DNA of 64,000 nucleotides from Dehalobacter sp. DCA (lineage in GTDB: Bacteria; Bacillota; Desulfitobacteriia; Desulfitobacteriales; Syntrophobotulaceae), in NCBI RefSeq assembly GCF_000305775.1, contig NC_018866.1:124001-188000 (forward strand). The letters run 5' to 3'. The notes under the pieces were generated by a model. It was not told where the DNA came from and searched no databases. It saw nothing but the letters and a program-made list of their open reading frames with translations. This document shows, piece after piece, positions 48,387 through 57,047 of this stretch. The position numbers and the translations under genes are program-made. Positions within the stretch are counted from its first letter, which is position 1. Each line of letters begins with the position of its first letter.

Positions 48387-49277
48387 TTGAACACGTTAAT
48401 CATTACCCTGAAGTATTTCATTACGATTATGGCAGAACTCACCGTTCTTTTTATTGGAATCAGCACAATTATAGCCCTAGTATTAATGTATATTCCTCAG
48501 GACAAACTAAAAAAATGGATGTCGGGCAAGGGTATCTGGGGTAATATTATGGCGGTGCTTTTTGGAGCCGTGACACCTTTTTGCGCATGCTCCACTGTAC
48601 CGTTAACACTCGGTTTTTTGCAGGCCGGTGTTCCCTTTGGCACGGTAATGTCTTTTGTAATTGCATCCCCGCTAATGGACCCTTTAGTATTCTCTCTAAT
48701 GACAGCATTTATGGGGTGGAAGGTGGCTGTCGGTTTTTTGGTTCTGACATCGGCTTTCGCAGTTATCTTCGGAATAATCCTTGAGAAAATGGGTTGGGCC
48801 AATCAAGTAAAAAACGTTCGCCTCAAAGGGTCTGGGCCGCAAATTGGAGAAGTGCCGGAGGGGTTCAAAAGCAGGCTGAAAGTTTCCTTTCTAAAAGCCT
48901 GGGGAGATTATAAATCAGTATTTCTTTATATGATAATCGGTGTTGGGATTGGAGCAGCTATTTACGGATATATGCCTACCGATCTTCTCGCCAAAGTGGC
49001 AGGACCCGACAACCCATTTGCTGTTATCATTGTCGCATTAATCGGGATGCCGTTATATATTCGTGTAGAATCTGCAATTCCTATTGGAATCGCCCTATTG
49101 GGGAAAGGTGCGAGTATCGGTGCTGTAATAGCATTTATTATTAGCGGAGCGGGTATTGCCATCCCTGAGTTGACCATGCTTGCCAGCATATTTAAGAAAA
49201 AAATAATTATTGCATTTATTGTGATTGTATTCGTTACTGCAGTAGCATCAGGACTGCTTTTTAATATGCTTCTCTAG
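48387..49277 (+). CDS. arsP: ArsP/DUF318-type permease, third copy
   Basis: Membrane permease of about 296 residues with TPFCACSTVPLTLGF and SFVIASPLMDPL in the first half and IVALIGMPLYIRVESAIPIG in the second. Family as at 8.0 kb and 20.9 kb, and without a Cys-rich loop. A TTG start at 48387 is chosen, eight bases after GAGGAGA; an ATG-type start further upstream would overlap the marR remnant. With its repressor gene broken it is probably expressed constitutively. Confidence 0.85.
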   Translation: MNTLIITLKYFITIMAELTVLFIGISTIIALVLMYIPQDKLKKWMSGKGIWGNIMAVLFGAVTPFCACSTVPLTLGFLQAGVPFGTVMSFVIASPLMDPLVFSLMTAFMGWKVAVGFLVLTSAFAVIFGIILEKMGWANQVKNVRLKGSGPQIGEVPEGFKSRLKVSFLKAWGDYKSVFLYMIIGVGIGAAIYGYMPTDLLAKVAGPDNPFAVIIVALIGMPLYIRVESAIPIGIALLGKGASIGAVIAFIISGAGIAIPELTMLASIFKKKIIIAFIVIVFVTAVASGLLFNMLL

Positions 49278-49324
49278 GCATATTCATAATATAAAAAAGA
49301 AAAGCAAAAAGGAGTAATGTGTTT

Positions 49325-49495
49325 ATGAAAGATGAAGATGAGAAAAAAGGGTTTTTTAGTCGTTTAACTGGGAGTAACAAAACGAAAAAGGATTCATGTT
49401 GTTGTAACTTCGAAATAGAAGAAGTTACTGATGGAAAAGAAAATGATCAGAACAAAGCAAAAGAAGATGAAGGCAACTCTTGTTGCAATAAGTAA
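49325..49495 (+). CDS. Small Cys-rich protein next to permease
   Basis: A 56-residue acidic and lysine-rich protein with a central CCC (DSCCCNFE) and a C-terminal CC (SCCNK). AAAGGAG precedes by about 13 bases. It follows the ArsP-like permease by 47 bases and is followed by a terminator. Similar short CC-motif proteins accompany such permeases and probably bind the substrate metalloid. Confidence 0.65.
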   Translation: MKDEDEKKGFFSRLTGSNKTKKDSCCCNFEIEEVTDGKENDQNKAKEDEGNSCCNK

Positions 49496-49525
49496 TCATT
49501 AACAAAATCTGAACCGATGCGAACT

Positions 49526-49562
49526 GCCAGGGCGTGATATCTGAAACTCTCTGGCTTTTTTG
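49526..49562 (+). terminator. Rho-independent terminator
   Basis: GCCAG (49526-49530) pairs with CTGGC (49551-49555) and is followed by six T. Closes the permease and small Cys protein unit. Confidence 0.65.
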
Positions 49563-50463
49563 CTTCTTTAGGGATATTTTAGTTACTCTTTAATCAATAA
49601 GCACAAAAATTTACAGAAATATATTTATTATTTTATTAAGATGTAGTAAAATGCTTTTTGTGTTGTAAAAAATATACATAAATGGATGATTGTGAAAATA
49701 ATGTTGTATAAAGGAAAATATTTATTCGAGAAGTGAAATTTAAAAAAGTAATCAGGGGCGTAAAGCCATAGAGTCTCGAAGGAGATAATATTATGATAAA
49801 AAAAATAAAACACCGATTACACCAAAAATACCGCAAAAAGAGAATAGACATAGGTAAGCAGATGGTCTTGAATCAACAGAAGTTGAAACAAGGCCATCTG
49901 TTTTTTTGTGCTCGACAGAATACTGTTATATATGACAGGAAGTTATAAAAACTGAAAAATAGAAAGGCGGTGGTAACAGGTATTATTAAACAGGATGAAA
50001 AGGAAGTAGGGTTTATTTCTGTGAAAAAAAGCACAAGACTTTACAAGAAAACGCCTGTGGAATTTTAACCATCTTATGTAAAGCAGATGCCGCCGTGTAG
50101 GTTGGAATTGATATTATATGGGACAAGCTCATTACAGTATAAAGCTTTTCACCGTCCCTGCCAAAGTACATAAGACAAATACTATACGCACACACAGATT
50201 TTATCACCATTTTAAAAGACAACAAAAGCTAAAAGGCGATAACGATTCAGCGGGTAGTAAACTGCTTGAGAAGATAGCTTTTATAGCCGAGTTTACGTTT
50301 TCATGTAAACTTGGTTATTTTCATTTTTATGGGCGTTCGTACAATCCTTCTGAATATGGCTTCTCTTGTTGTGCTCTGAAAACAGAAAAGTTTGAAAAGA
50401 AGAGTTGCCGCTCTCCACCTCTGTTTTGGTTTTTTACAAAAAAATCAAAACGGAGGTTTCTAT
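49563..50463. other. Gene-poor stretch with a GEMM-like RNA half and a short ORF
   Basis: Around 49757-49780 the sequence GGGGCGTAAAGCCATAGAGTCT resembles the 3' half of a c-di-GMP-I (GEMM) riboswitch, but the expected GGCAAACC half upstream is missing. A 51-codon frame (49793-49948) with an AAGGAG site follows. Inside it a 12-bp stem (CAGATGGTCTTG with CAAGGCCATCTG) plus seven T acts as a terminator. A poorly supported 128-codon frame (50118-50504) is not accepted as a gene. Confidence 0.4.
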
Positions 50464-50886
50464 ATGACAAAGATCAATTTGAAAGATTATTATCTGGTCG
50501 ATAAATCTGACTTTTTCGTTGAAGTGACTCCAGCGGTTGCAAATCTACTCAAACAGTTTAGCCGAAAAGACCATGCAGACTATGAACGCAGGCGTGTACA
50601 CAAGGCATACTATTCTCTTGACGCTGACGACGGTATTGAAAAGGATGTTGTCCTGCTGGTCTTATCTCCCGAGGAAATCTATGAAAGAAAACTGAGCAAT
50701 CAGGAGTTGTATGCCGCTATCAACAGTCTGCCGGAAAAGCAAGCAAAGCGTCTTTATGCCTATTTCTTTTTGGATATGAGCAAAGCACAGATTGCAAGGA
50801 TTGAAGGAGTTAATAAAAGCCGAATAGCGCATTCAATCAATCAGGCACTAAAAAATATGGAAAAATTTTTAAAATATAGTTTGTAG
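50464..50886 (+). CDS. Sigma-70-like regulator of Tn916/Tn1549-type element
   Basis: Protein of 140 residues with an N-terminal region of unknown role and a C-terminal sigma region-4 helix-turn-helix (LPEKQAKRLYAYFFLDMSKAQIARIEGVNKSRIAHSINQAL). Such small sigma-like regulators lie in the same position in Tn1549/Tn916-related conjugative elements, upstream of xis and int. The ATG at 50464 has a GGAGG site; the earlier frame has none. Confidence 0.75.
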   Translation: MTKINLKDYYLVDKSDFFVEVTPAVANLLKQFSRKDHADYERRRVHKAYYSLDADDGIEKDVVLLVLSPEEIYERKLSNQELYAAINSLPEKQAKRLYAYFFLDMSKAQIARIEGVNKSRIAHSINQALKNMEKFLKYSL

Positions 50887-51491
50887 GGGGGCAACAAACG
50901 CTTAAAAAATCTGCTGATTAATAGAGGGATATACTCTACCCCCTCGACTGATCCTTGACAATTGAATAAGTGTTTTATCGGGTACTTTCCCCGTATGTCC
51001 TGTAAAGGGAAGCCAGATTGCAGGTACGCCATGATCACCTGTCCGGTATTGCGCCGGATTACAGCTGAAGGATTAATGCCATTTATGGATTGGATGAAGG
51101 TAAGGTGAAAGCGATCAATACTCTTGCAATAGATAAATGCCGGTTGCATTTAGGGCGAAGACGCATACGGAGGAATTATGATACTTGCGTGCAGTCGAGG
51201 TTAAGTCCCAGAGCGCGCCCCGGTCGCTGACGGGGAGGTGGAATTCCTATGAGACGGTCAACCACTGTCTGCCGGATAAAACTAATAACTTTGATTAACC
51301 AAAACAGAATGTGGCATAGGGTATGCTCGGGGTGTAAATGCATTTCTGAATCACGGCATACCCTTACTGTCGCATCTCGTACCTTATAGAGATAAGACAA
51401 TTCCAAGTCTTAGCGATTCCATATAAAGACAACTAGGAGCAAACAGGCGCGGTTTTTGTCTGTCAATGTTTTAAAGAAAGGAGACAGTAGT
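50887..51491. other. Non-coding stretch between regulator and excisionase
   Basis: No coding frame with a ribosome site. The sequence 51180-51290 contains GC-rich stem-forming segments (CCCCGGTCGCTGACGGGG and similar). It probably is the regulatory leader of the xis-int genes; no known RNA family was recognised. Confidence 0.35.
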
Positions 51492-51758
51492 ATGGCCGTA
51501 AAACAACAGGCTGTAAAAGCTATTGAACCTCTGCCTATGCTGAAGACAGTAGAGCAAATGAGCCGTATTTCCGGTATAGGCGAAAACAAGCTACGGGAAC
51601 TGATGGACAAAGGTGAAATTGAATATGTACAGAACGGAAACCGCCGTTTGCTGGCTGATGCAGCCATATGGGACTGGTATGAAAGGAATAAAATATCAGC
51701 GGGCATAAGCAAGAAAGGAGGTAATGAGAAATATGTCGGTAGCACCAAGGCAGGTTAA
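51492..51758 (+). CDS. xis: Excisionase (Tn916 Xis-like)
   Basis: Protein of 88 residues with the MerR/Xis winged helix: MLKTVEQMSRISGIGENKLRELMDKGEIEYVQNGNRRLLADAA. Typical of Tn916-family elements, in which it directs Int for excision. AAAGGAGAC site; overlaps int by 26 bases. Confidence 0.85.
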   Translation: MAVKQQAVKAIEPLPMLKTVEQMSRISGIGENKLRELMDKGEIEYVQNGNRRLLADAAIWDWYERNKISAGISKKGGNEKYVGSTKAG

Positions 51759-53013
51759 AAATAAACGGAATCAAGATGGTGTCAGCACGTCCCGCACAGG
51801 AACGGTTTATGATGTTTTCATTCGCTATAAAACAGACGACGGCTATAAGACTTATGGTAAGCGCGGATTTGCGACCAAGCAGGAAGCTTTGAGCCATGAA
51901 GCTGAGATGCGTACAAAACTGACAAAACCGGGATACCAGCCTTTACAGGCTACGAAATCCAAACAAACCATGAAAGAGTATTTGGAGACCTGGGTGGAAA
52001 ATCACGGCAAGGCAAACTTGCGCCCAAGCACTTTTGCAGGTTATAAAAGCCATATTAAAAACCATATTCTACCCTTTATTGGCAATGTTCCCTTAAAACA
52101 ACTTACCCCTGCCATGATAGATAACATGTTTCAAAAGCTATTTGACAAAAAACTTTCTCAAAGCACCGTCCGTTATGCGCAGCGTATTTTGAGCGTAGCA
52201 TTAGAGGCGGCCCGAAAATACCACTACATAGAAACGAACCCAGCCCGCGACATTATCACCAAGTTTGGAAAACAGGGCAAGACTCCCGACCCCTATACGG
52301 TTGAGCAAATGCAACGGCTTATGGGCAACTGCGTAGGAACAGAATGGGAAATGATTATTGTTTTAAGCGGCATGTATGGACTGCGTCGCAATGAAGTTTT
52401 AGGACTGCGCTGGGACAATGTAGACTTACAAAACAAAACCTTTTCAATCTTGGAGCAATTGCCTTATAAAGTTCCGCCTGGAACCATGACTATTATGGAA
52501 ATGGCTCCAACCAAATCCAATGACCGTGTACTCCCCATCACAGAAACTACTCTGCCGTACTTCGTGCGTCAGCTTGTTTTACAACATAAGCAAAAGGAAT
52601 TGGCCCAATTATCAGGGCAGGAATATTACGATAATAGCCTTGTCATTGCGAAGCCCAATGGTGCACCATTACGCGCTGATCGTGTATCTAGTAATTTTGG
52701 TCAAATGTTGCGCCATCTTGAAATGCCACATATCCGCTTTCATGACTTGCGCCATTCGGCAGCCACCAATATGCACCAGCTTACTGGGGACTTCTACACT
52801 GTAGGCGAGATTTTAGGCCATACCCTAAAAGGTATAGGCATATCACTGGGTATTTCCACAAATCTTGAAGCTGTCACAGCACAGTATGTGAATGTACGAT
52901 TGGATCGAAAAAAGACCGTGCTCGATGCTTACCATAATGCCCTGCATCCGCAGGAGATTGCTAAAGCAGCGTCGAAGAAACCTAAGAAAATGAGTAGAAA
53001 CATGGAGCGATAA
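51733..53013 (+). CDS. int: Tyrosine integrase (Tn916 Int-like)
   Basis: Integrase of 426 residues. The N-terminal arm-type DNA-binding region is followed by a SAM-like core-binding domain (about residues 75-170) and the catalytic domain with Arg in GLRRNEVLG, HDLRHSAATNM (H-x-x-R) and the LGH/Tyr segment ending AQYVNV. An intact frame. Its position beside the tRNA-Ser fragment and the defence genes suggests that it mobilised the surrounding island. Confidence 0.9.
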   Translation: MSVAPRQVKNKRNQDGVSTSRTGTVYDVFIRYKTDDGYKTYGKRGFATKQEALSHEAEMRTKLTKPGYQPLQATKSKQTMKEYLETWVENHGKANLRPSTFAGYKSHIKNHILPFIGNVPLKQLTPAMIDNMFQKLFDKKLSQSTVRYAQRILSVALEAARKYHYIETNPARDIITKFGKQGKTPDPYTVEQMQRLMGNCVGTEWEMIIVLSGMYGLRRNEVLGLRWDNVDLQNKTFSILEQLPYKVPPGTMTIMEMAPTKSNDRVLPITETTLPYFVRQLVLQHKQKELAQLSGQEYYDNSLVIAKPNGAPLRADRVSSNFGQMLRHLEMPHIRFHDLRHSAATNMHQLTGDFYTVGEILGHTLKGIGISLGISTNLEAVTAQYVNVRLDRKKTVLDAYHNALHPQEIAKAASKKPKKMSRNMER

Positions 53014-53124
53014 ATATGTAACGTCCTGTTTGAATTGCGTATTTATCAGTATGTCTCATTGACATTATGCAAATAAAGAGTAAGATTTATTCTGGGAAAT
53101 TGTATTTAAAGTGAGGTGATTGTA

Positions 53125-54084
53125 ATGGCTACAGCAGATCAAATCAAAGGGCTGATTAGAGCTCATTTTGATCGTGACGACGAAAAATTCAAGACAACTG
53201 TCTTGCAAATTGCTGCATACGAAGCTAAGCATGGCCATACAAATTTAGCTCGTGAACTAAAAGCACTTCTTGATAAGGCAAATTTCTCAAAAGCGAAAGT
53301 TGTTCAAATAAATAATCAGAATCAAATGTTGCTAATGTCCAGTCCGGATGATAGGCTATCGGATTTGGTTGTTTCTGATGAAGTGCATAATAGAATAATT
53401 CGTATCCTTAATGAATTTACCAACCGCGACAAGTTAAAAAAACACGGTTTGGTTAATAGAAGAAAGATACTAATCGAGGGAAATCCGGGTACAGGAAAAA
53501 CAATGACTGCATCCGTTATTGCTTCGGAACTGCGTCTTCCATTGTTTGTCGTCCAAATGGATAAAATGGTTACTAAATTTATGGGTGAGACCAGTGTAAA
53601 ACTGCGCCAGATCTTTGACTCCATCGAGAGTATAACTGGCGTTTATTTGTTTGATGAATTTGATGCCATCGGTGCTGATAGGGGCTTAGATAATGAAGTT
53701 GGTGAAATGCGCCGGATCTTAAACTCTTTTTTGCAATTTATTGAACAAGACGCTTCAGATAGTATCATTATCGCAGCCACTAACAATCATCGAATGCTAG
53801 ATCAGGCATTGTTCCGACGGTTTGATGATGTCTTGCATTATTCATTACCATCATCCGATGATGTACAAAGATTATTTGAAATAAAATTAGGTGCATTTTC
53901 TCCTGATTTTGCGCCATCAGAACTGTTGGTTAATAAGGCGCTTTCTTTGAGTCATGCAGAGATTGCGCGAGTATGCGATGATGCAATTAAGCACTCTATT
54001 TTGAATGATGTTGAACTTTCACAAGAGAATTTGATGAGTATAATCAGCGAAAGGCTTTCGGTCTATTCTAATAAGGAGGCGTAA
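53125..54084 (+). CDS. AAA+ ATPase, IetA-like
   Basis: ATPase of 319 residues. Walker A GNPGTGKTMTA, Walker B GVYLFDEFDAIG, and arginine finger in ALFRRFDDVLHYSLP. An N-terminal helical region of about 90 residues may recognise the partner. It overlaps the subtilase gene by one base. The pairing AAA ATPase plus S8 protease is that of IetAS, described as a plasmid stability and anti-phage system. The ATG at 53125 follows GAGGTG. Confidence 0.8.
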   Translation: MATADQIKGLIRAHFDRDDEKFKTTVLQIAAYEAKHGHTNLARELKALLDKANFSKAKVVQINNQNQMLLMSSPDDRLSDLVVSDEVHNRIIRILNEFTNRDKLKKHGLVNRRKILIEGNPGTGKTMTASVIASELRLPLFVVQMDKMVTKFMGETSVKLRQIFDSIESITGVYLFDEFDAIGADRGLDNEVGEMRRILNSFLQFIEQDASDSIIIAATNNHRMLDQALFRRFDDVLHYSLPSSDDVQRLFEIKLGAFSPDFAPSELLVNKALSLSHAEIARVCDDAIKHSILNDVELSQENLMSIISERLSVYSNKEA

Positions 54085-56558
54085 TGATGGCTGTTGAAAA
54101 AAAGAACATATTTCTTTCTAATACAATAGAACCATTGCCTTATGTCTCCAAAAGCGGCCGAGGCCCTGAAAAGAGAATCCCAGATAGAGATGTCAATACT
54201 CATGCGAATTTTTTAAAACGCAAATTTGAGGAAGCGTATGCTCAATCACTCACACAGAAACAAGTTGCGGCAATTCGATATAAAGAAGGTACATATCTTG
54301 AATTTTCCGGCAAGCAGCAATATGATCTGAGTATCAAAAGTCTCGAAAATCTTTCAGCGGGGATTCGCCTTTTGAATGTTAAAACTGATAAAGAGACAGA
54401 TACTGTTCGGGCAACTGTTTATGTTCCCGAAGGTAAAGAAGCGTTCTTCATTAACAAAGTAGAAAAGTATCTGGAATCTTATGAAAAAAATGGGAAGCCA
54501 AAATACAATGACCTTATTAGCAGTATTGATGATGTCAAGTTGGCATTTTTGGAAGCCTTCTGGATTGGCAAGAAGGAAGATATGCCTACAGACACCCCGG
54601 TATGGTGCGAAATATGGCTAAGAGTCGAAGATGTTCAATTTGATGAAGTTGAGTCTTCGTTCTCGGCAAAATGTGAAGAATTGGGCATTCATTGTGATGA
54701 GAAGTTAATTAAGTTTCCTGAGCGATTGATCAAATTGATTTATGCGAGTGCTACACAACTCGGAGAGTTGATTAGTCGCCATGCATACATTGCTGAAATT
54801 CGTAGGGCTCCTGAAGTCACGAGTTTTTTTGAAGAATTAAATAGTAAAGAACAAAGAGAATGGGTAGAAGATTTGCTGTCTCGTATAGATTATGATTTTT
54901 CAAATGCTGCTATCTGTATTCTTGATACAGGAGTTTCTTCTGGTCACCTTTTGCTTTCTGGCGCATTTGATGATGACACAGTCCAATCAGTTGAAGCAGC
55001 TTGGGGTAACGGCGACCATGACGGTCATGGTACGGAGATGGCTGGAATTGCTCTATACTACAATTTACAGGACAGACTTCTCTCTCCTAATCGCCAGAGA
55101 ATTGTTCATCATCTTGAGTCGGTAAAAATCCTACCACCAAAGGGTGAAAATGATCCCAAACTCTATGGAGCTATTACCCAGAGAGCTGTGTATCTAGCAG
55201 AAATCAGCCGTCCTCATATTGAACGTACCGTTTGCATGGCTGTTACATCCGAAAGATATAATACAAATGACGGAAGCCCCACATCTTGGTCGGGGGCTGT
55301 TGATAGTATTGTTTCCGGTGCAATGGATAGAGACGAAAAGCGGTTGTTCTTCGTTAGCGCAGGAAATGTTTATCCATTCGAACTTTCACATTCGGAATAT
55401 CCTGAATCAAGTATAATACACTCGGTTGAAAGTCCGGGACAAGCATGGAATGCTATTACTGTTGGTGCATATAGCCAAGATGTCCGCATAGAGGATAATT
55501 TGTTGAAAAACTATAGGGCTGTTGCTAACAGTGGAGAGTTATCTCCGTATAGTTCGACTTCTGTAATGTGGGATGATAGATGGCCAATAAAACCTGAAAT
55601 ACTATGTGATGGCGGAAATGTGGCGACTAATGGTACGGATTATACGGAGTGTACGGATTTATCATTATTAACAACTCATTATAAGCCGCTGTCTAGACTG
55701 TTCAGCACAATATGGGGGACAAGTTCCGCAACAGCTCAGGCAGCCTGGATGGCGGCACAGATTATTGCTGAATATCCAGGTATATGGCCGGAAACAGTTC
55801 GTGCATTGCTTATTCATTCAGCAAGATGGACTGATTCAATGAAATCTCAGTTTTGCAAAGATGATAAAAAAACAAAAGGTAGGCGTAATTTATTGCGTTC
55901 ATGCGGATACGGGATTCCAAATTTGGACAGAGCTATCCAGTGCATGAATAATAGCGTGAACTTAGTTATGGAGGGAGAATTACAGCCATTTGTCAAAAGC
56001 GGAATGAATGAGATGCATATTCACCATATTCCATGGCCCAAGGAGGTATTGCAAGGATTAGGTTCTATCCCGACAGAGATGCGTGTAACGCTGTCATATT
56101 TTATAGAGCCAGGTCCTGGCGAGGTTGGTTGGAAAGATAAGTACCGCTATCCATCATGTGGTTTGCGATTTGATGTAATAAACCAGAATGAAACTAAAAC
56201 TGACTTCATGAAACGCATTAATGTTAAAATGCGTGGTGAAGACAAGAAGGATTCAGGAGAAGGAACAAGCGGTAGTAAGTTTTGGTATTTAGGTACTGAT
56301 AATCGAGATGTTGGTTCAATTCATTCGGACTTTCGTCAACAAAACGCGGTCGATTTGTGTGATGCTAATTACATTGCCGTGTACCCAGTTATAGGTTGGT
56401 GGAGGGAGCGGGCGTATCTTGGACGTTACAACAATAAGGTTCGATATTCACTAGTTGTTTCGATTTCAACACCAGAGATTGATATTAATCTCTACACGCC
56501 AATCATCACACAGGTTGAAGCTAGTATTAAAAATGCTGTGGAGATTGAAGTATCTTGA
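54084..56558 (+). CDS. Subtilisin-like S8 protease, IetS-like
   Basis: Protein of 824 residues. A long N-terminal non-catalytic region (about 280 residues) precedes the S8 domain with Asp in AICILDTGVSSGH, His in HDGHGTEMAGI and Ser in GTSSATAQAAWMAA. No signal peptide is seen, so it acts inside the cell. Coupled to the AAA ATPase before it; together they match the IetAS architecture. It may degrade a host or phage target when triggered. Start at ATG 54084 or 54087. Confidence 0.8.
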   Translation: MMAVEKKNIFLSNTIEPLPYVSKSGRGPEKRIPDRDVNTHANFLKRKFEEAYAQSLTQKQVAAIRYKEGTYLEFSGKQQYDLSIKSLENLSAGIRLLNVKTDKETDTVRATVYVPEGKEAFFINKVEKYLESYEKNGKPKYNDLISSIDDVKLAFLEAFWIGKKEDMPTDTPVWCEIWLRVEDVQFDEVESSFSAKCEELGIHCDEKLIKFPERLIKLIYASATQLGELISRHAYIAEIRRAPEVTSFFEELNSKEQREWVEDLLSRIDYDFSNAAICILDTGVSSGHLLLSGAFDDDTVQSVEAAWGNGDHDGHGTEMAGIALYYNLQDRLLSPNRQRIVHHLESVKILPPKGENDPKLYGAITQRAVYLAEISRPHIERTVCMAVTSERYNTNDGSPTSWSGAVDSIVSGAMDRDEKRLFFVSAGNVYPFELSHSEYPESSIIHSVESPGQAWNAITVGAYSQDVRIEDNLLKNYRAVANSGELSPYSSTSVMWDDRWPIKPEILCDGGNVATNGTDYTECTDLSLLTTHYKPLSRLFSTIWGTSSATAQAAWMAAQIIAEYPGIWPETVRALLIHSARWTDSMKSQFCKDDKKTKGRRNLLRSCGYGIPNLDRAIQCMNNSVNLVMEGELQPFVKSGMNEMHIHHIPWPKEVLQGLGSIPTEMRVTLSYFIEPGPGEVGWKDKYRYPSCGLRFDVINQNETKTDFMKRINVKMRGEDKKDSGEGTSGSKFWYLGTDNRDVGSIHSDFRQQNAVDLCDANYIAVYPVIGWWRERAYLGRYNNKVRYSLVVSISTPEIDINLYTPIITQVEASIKNAVEIEVS

Positions 56559-56730
56559 TAAATGTTATCATGTTGTAAAATTGTTATAAAACTGCCCCGG
56601 ATAATACAGTAAAATGATATGCGCACATATAAAGCCATTTTGGGAAATCCCTATAAAATCAAGCCTTTGAGGGATAAGGATACAAAAACATATAAAGCAA
56701 AACGAGCGAAAAACCCATAAAATTACCCCT

Positions 56731-56786
56731 CGAAATGCGGCGTACCTGCAAAGGTACCGTGGGTTCGAATCCCACCTTCTCCGCCA
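56731..56786 (+). other. tRNA-Ser 3' fragment (likely right attachment site)
   Basis: The sequence contains the variable arm of tRNA-Ser (GTACC-TGCAAA-GGTAC), T-arm GTGGG-TTCGAAT-CCCAC, 3' acceptor CTTCTCC, discriminator G and CCA (56784-56786). The 5' half (GGAGAAG and D/anticodon arms) is absent, so it is not a full tRNA gene. This is the classic displaced 3' end at the far end of a tRNA-integrated island. The intact gene should lie left of the window in the same orientation. Confidence 0.75.
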
Positions 56787-56852
56787 CTGAAGATAAAGCT
56801 TCATCGCAAGATGAAGCTTATTTAAATAAGAAGGTGGGATTCGAACGGGCGG
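56766..56852. repeat. 87-bp repeat containing the tRNA end, first copy
   Basis: Repeated at 56922-57008 (offset 156). The unit runs from CGAATCCCACCTTCTCCGCC through a terminator-like hairpin (AAGCTTCATC-GCAA-GATGAAGCTT) to AGAAGGTGGGATTCGAAC, which is the inverted copy of the tRNA T-arm and acceptor. Confidence 0.85.
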
Positions 56853-56921
56853 ATAAAGAAAAGCCGACACATGGGAGGGTTTTCCCGCCCCGGCGTGAAA
56901 GCGAGCCGAAGGCGAGCGGAG

Positions 56922-57008
56922 CGAATCCCACCTTCTCCGCCACTGAAGATAAAGCTTCATCGCAAGATGAAGCTTATTTAAATAAGAAGGTGGGATTCGA
57001 ACGGGCGG
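56922..57008. repeat. 87-bp repeat containing the tRNA end, second copy
   Basis: Second copy of the 56766-56852 unit, without the tRNA variable arm. Could be a second, older attachment scar. Confidence 0.85.
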
Positions 57009-57047
57009 CCGCTCCTGCTGTCATCCATGGCCTGGCGGCAAAGTAAA

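Noticed and set aside
50118-50504. 128-codon forward frame
   Set aside because: No ribosome site, odd composition, and it overlaps the leader and start of the sigma-like gene in another frame.
56731-56786. Complete tRNA-Ser gene
   Set aside because: The matching 5' acceptor strand GGAGAAG and the D and anticodon arms are missing within the 90 bases upstream.
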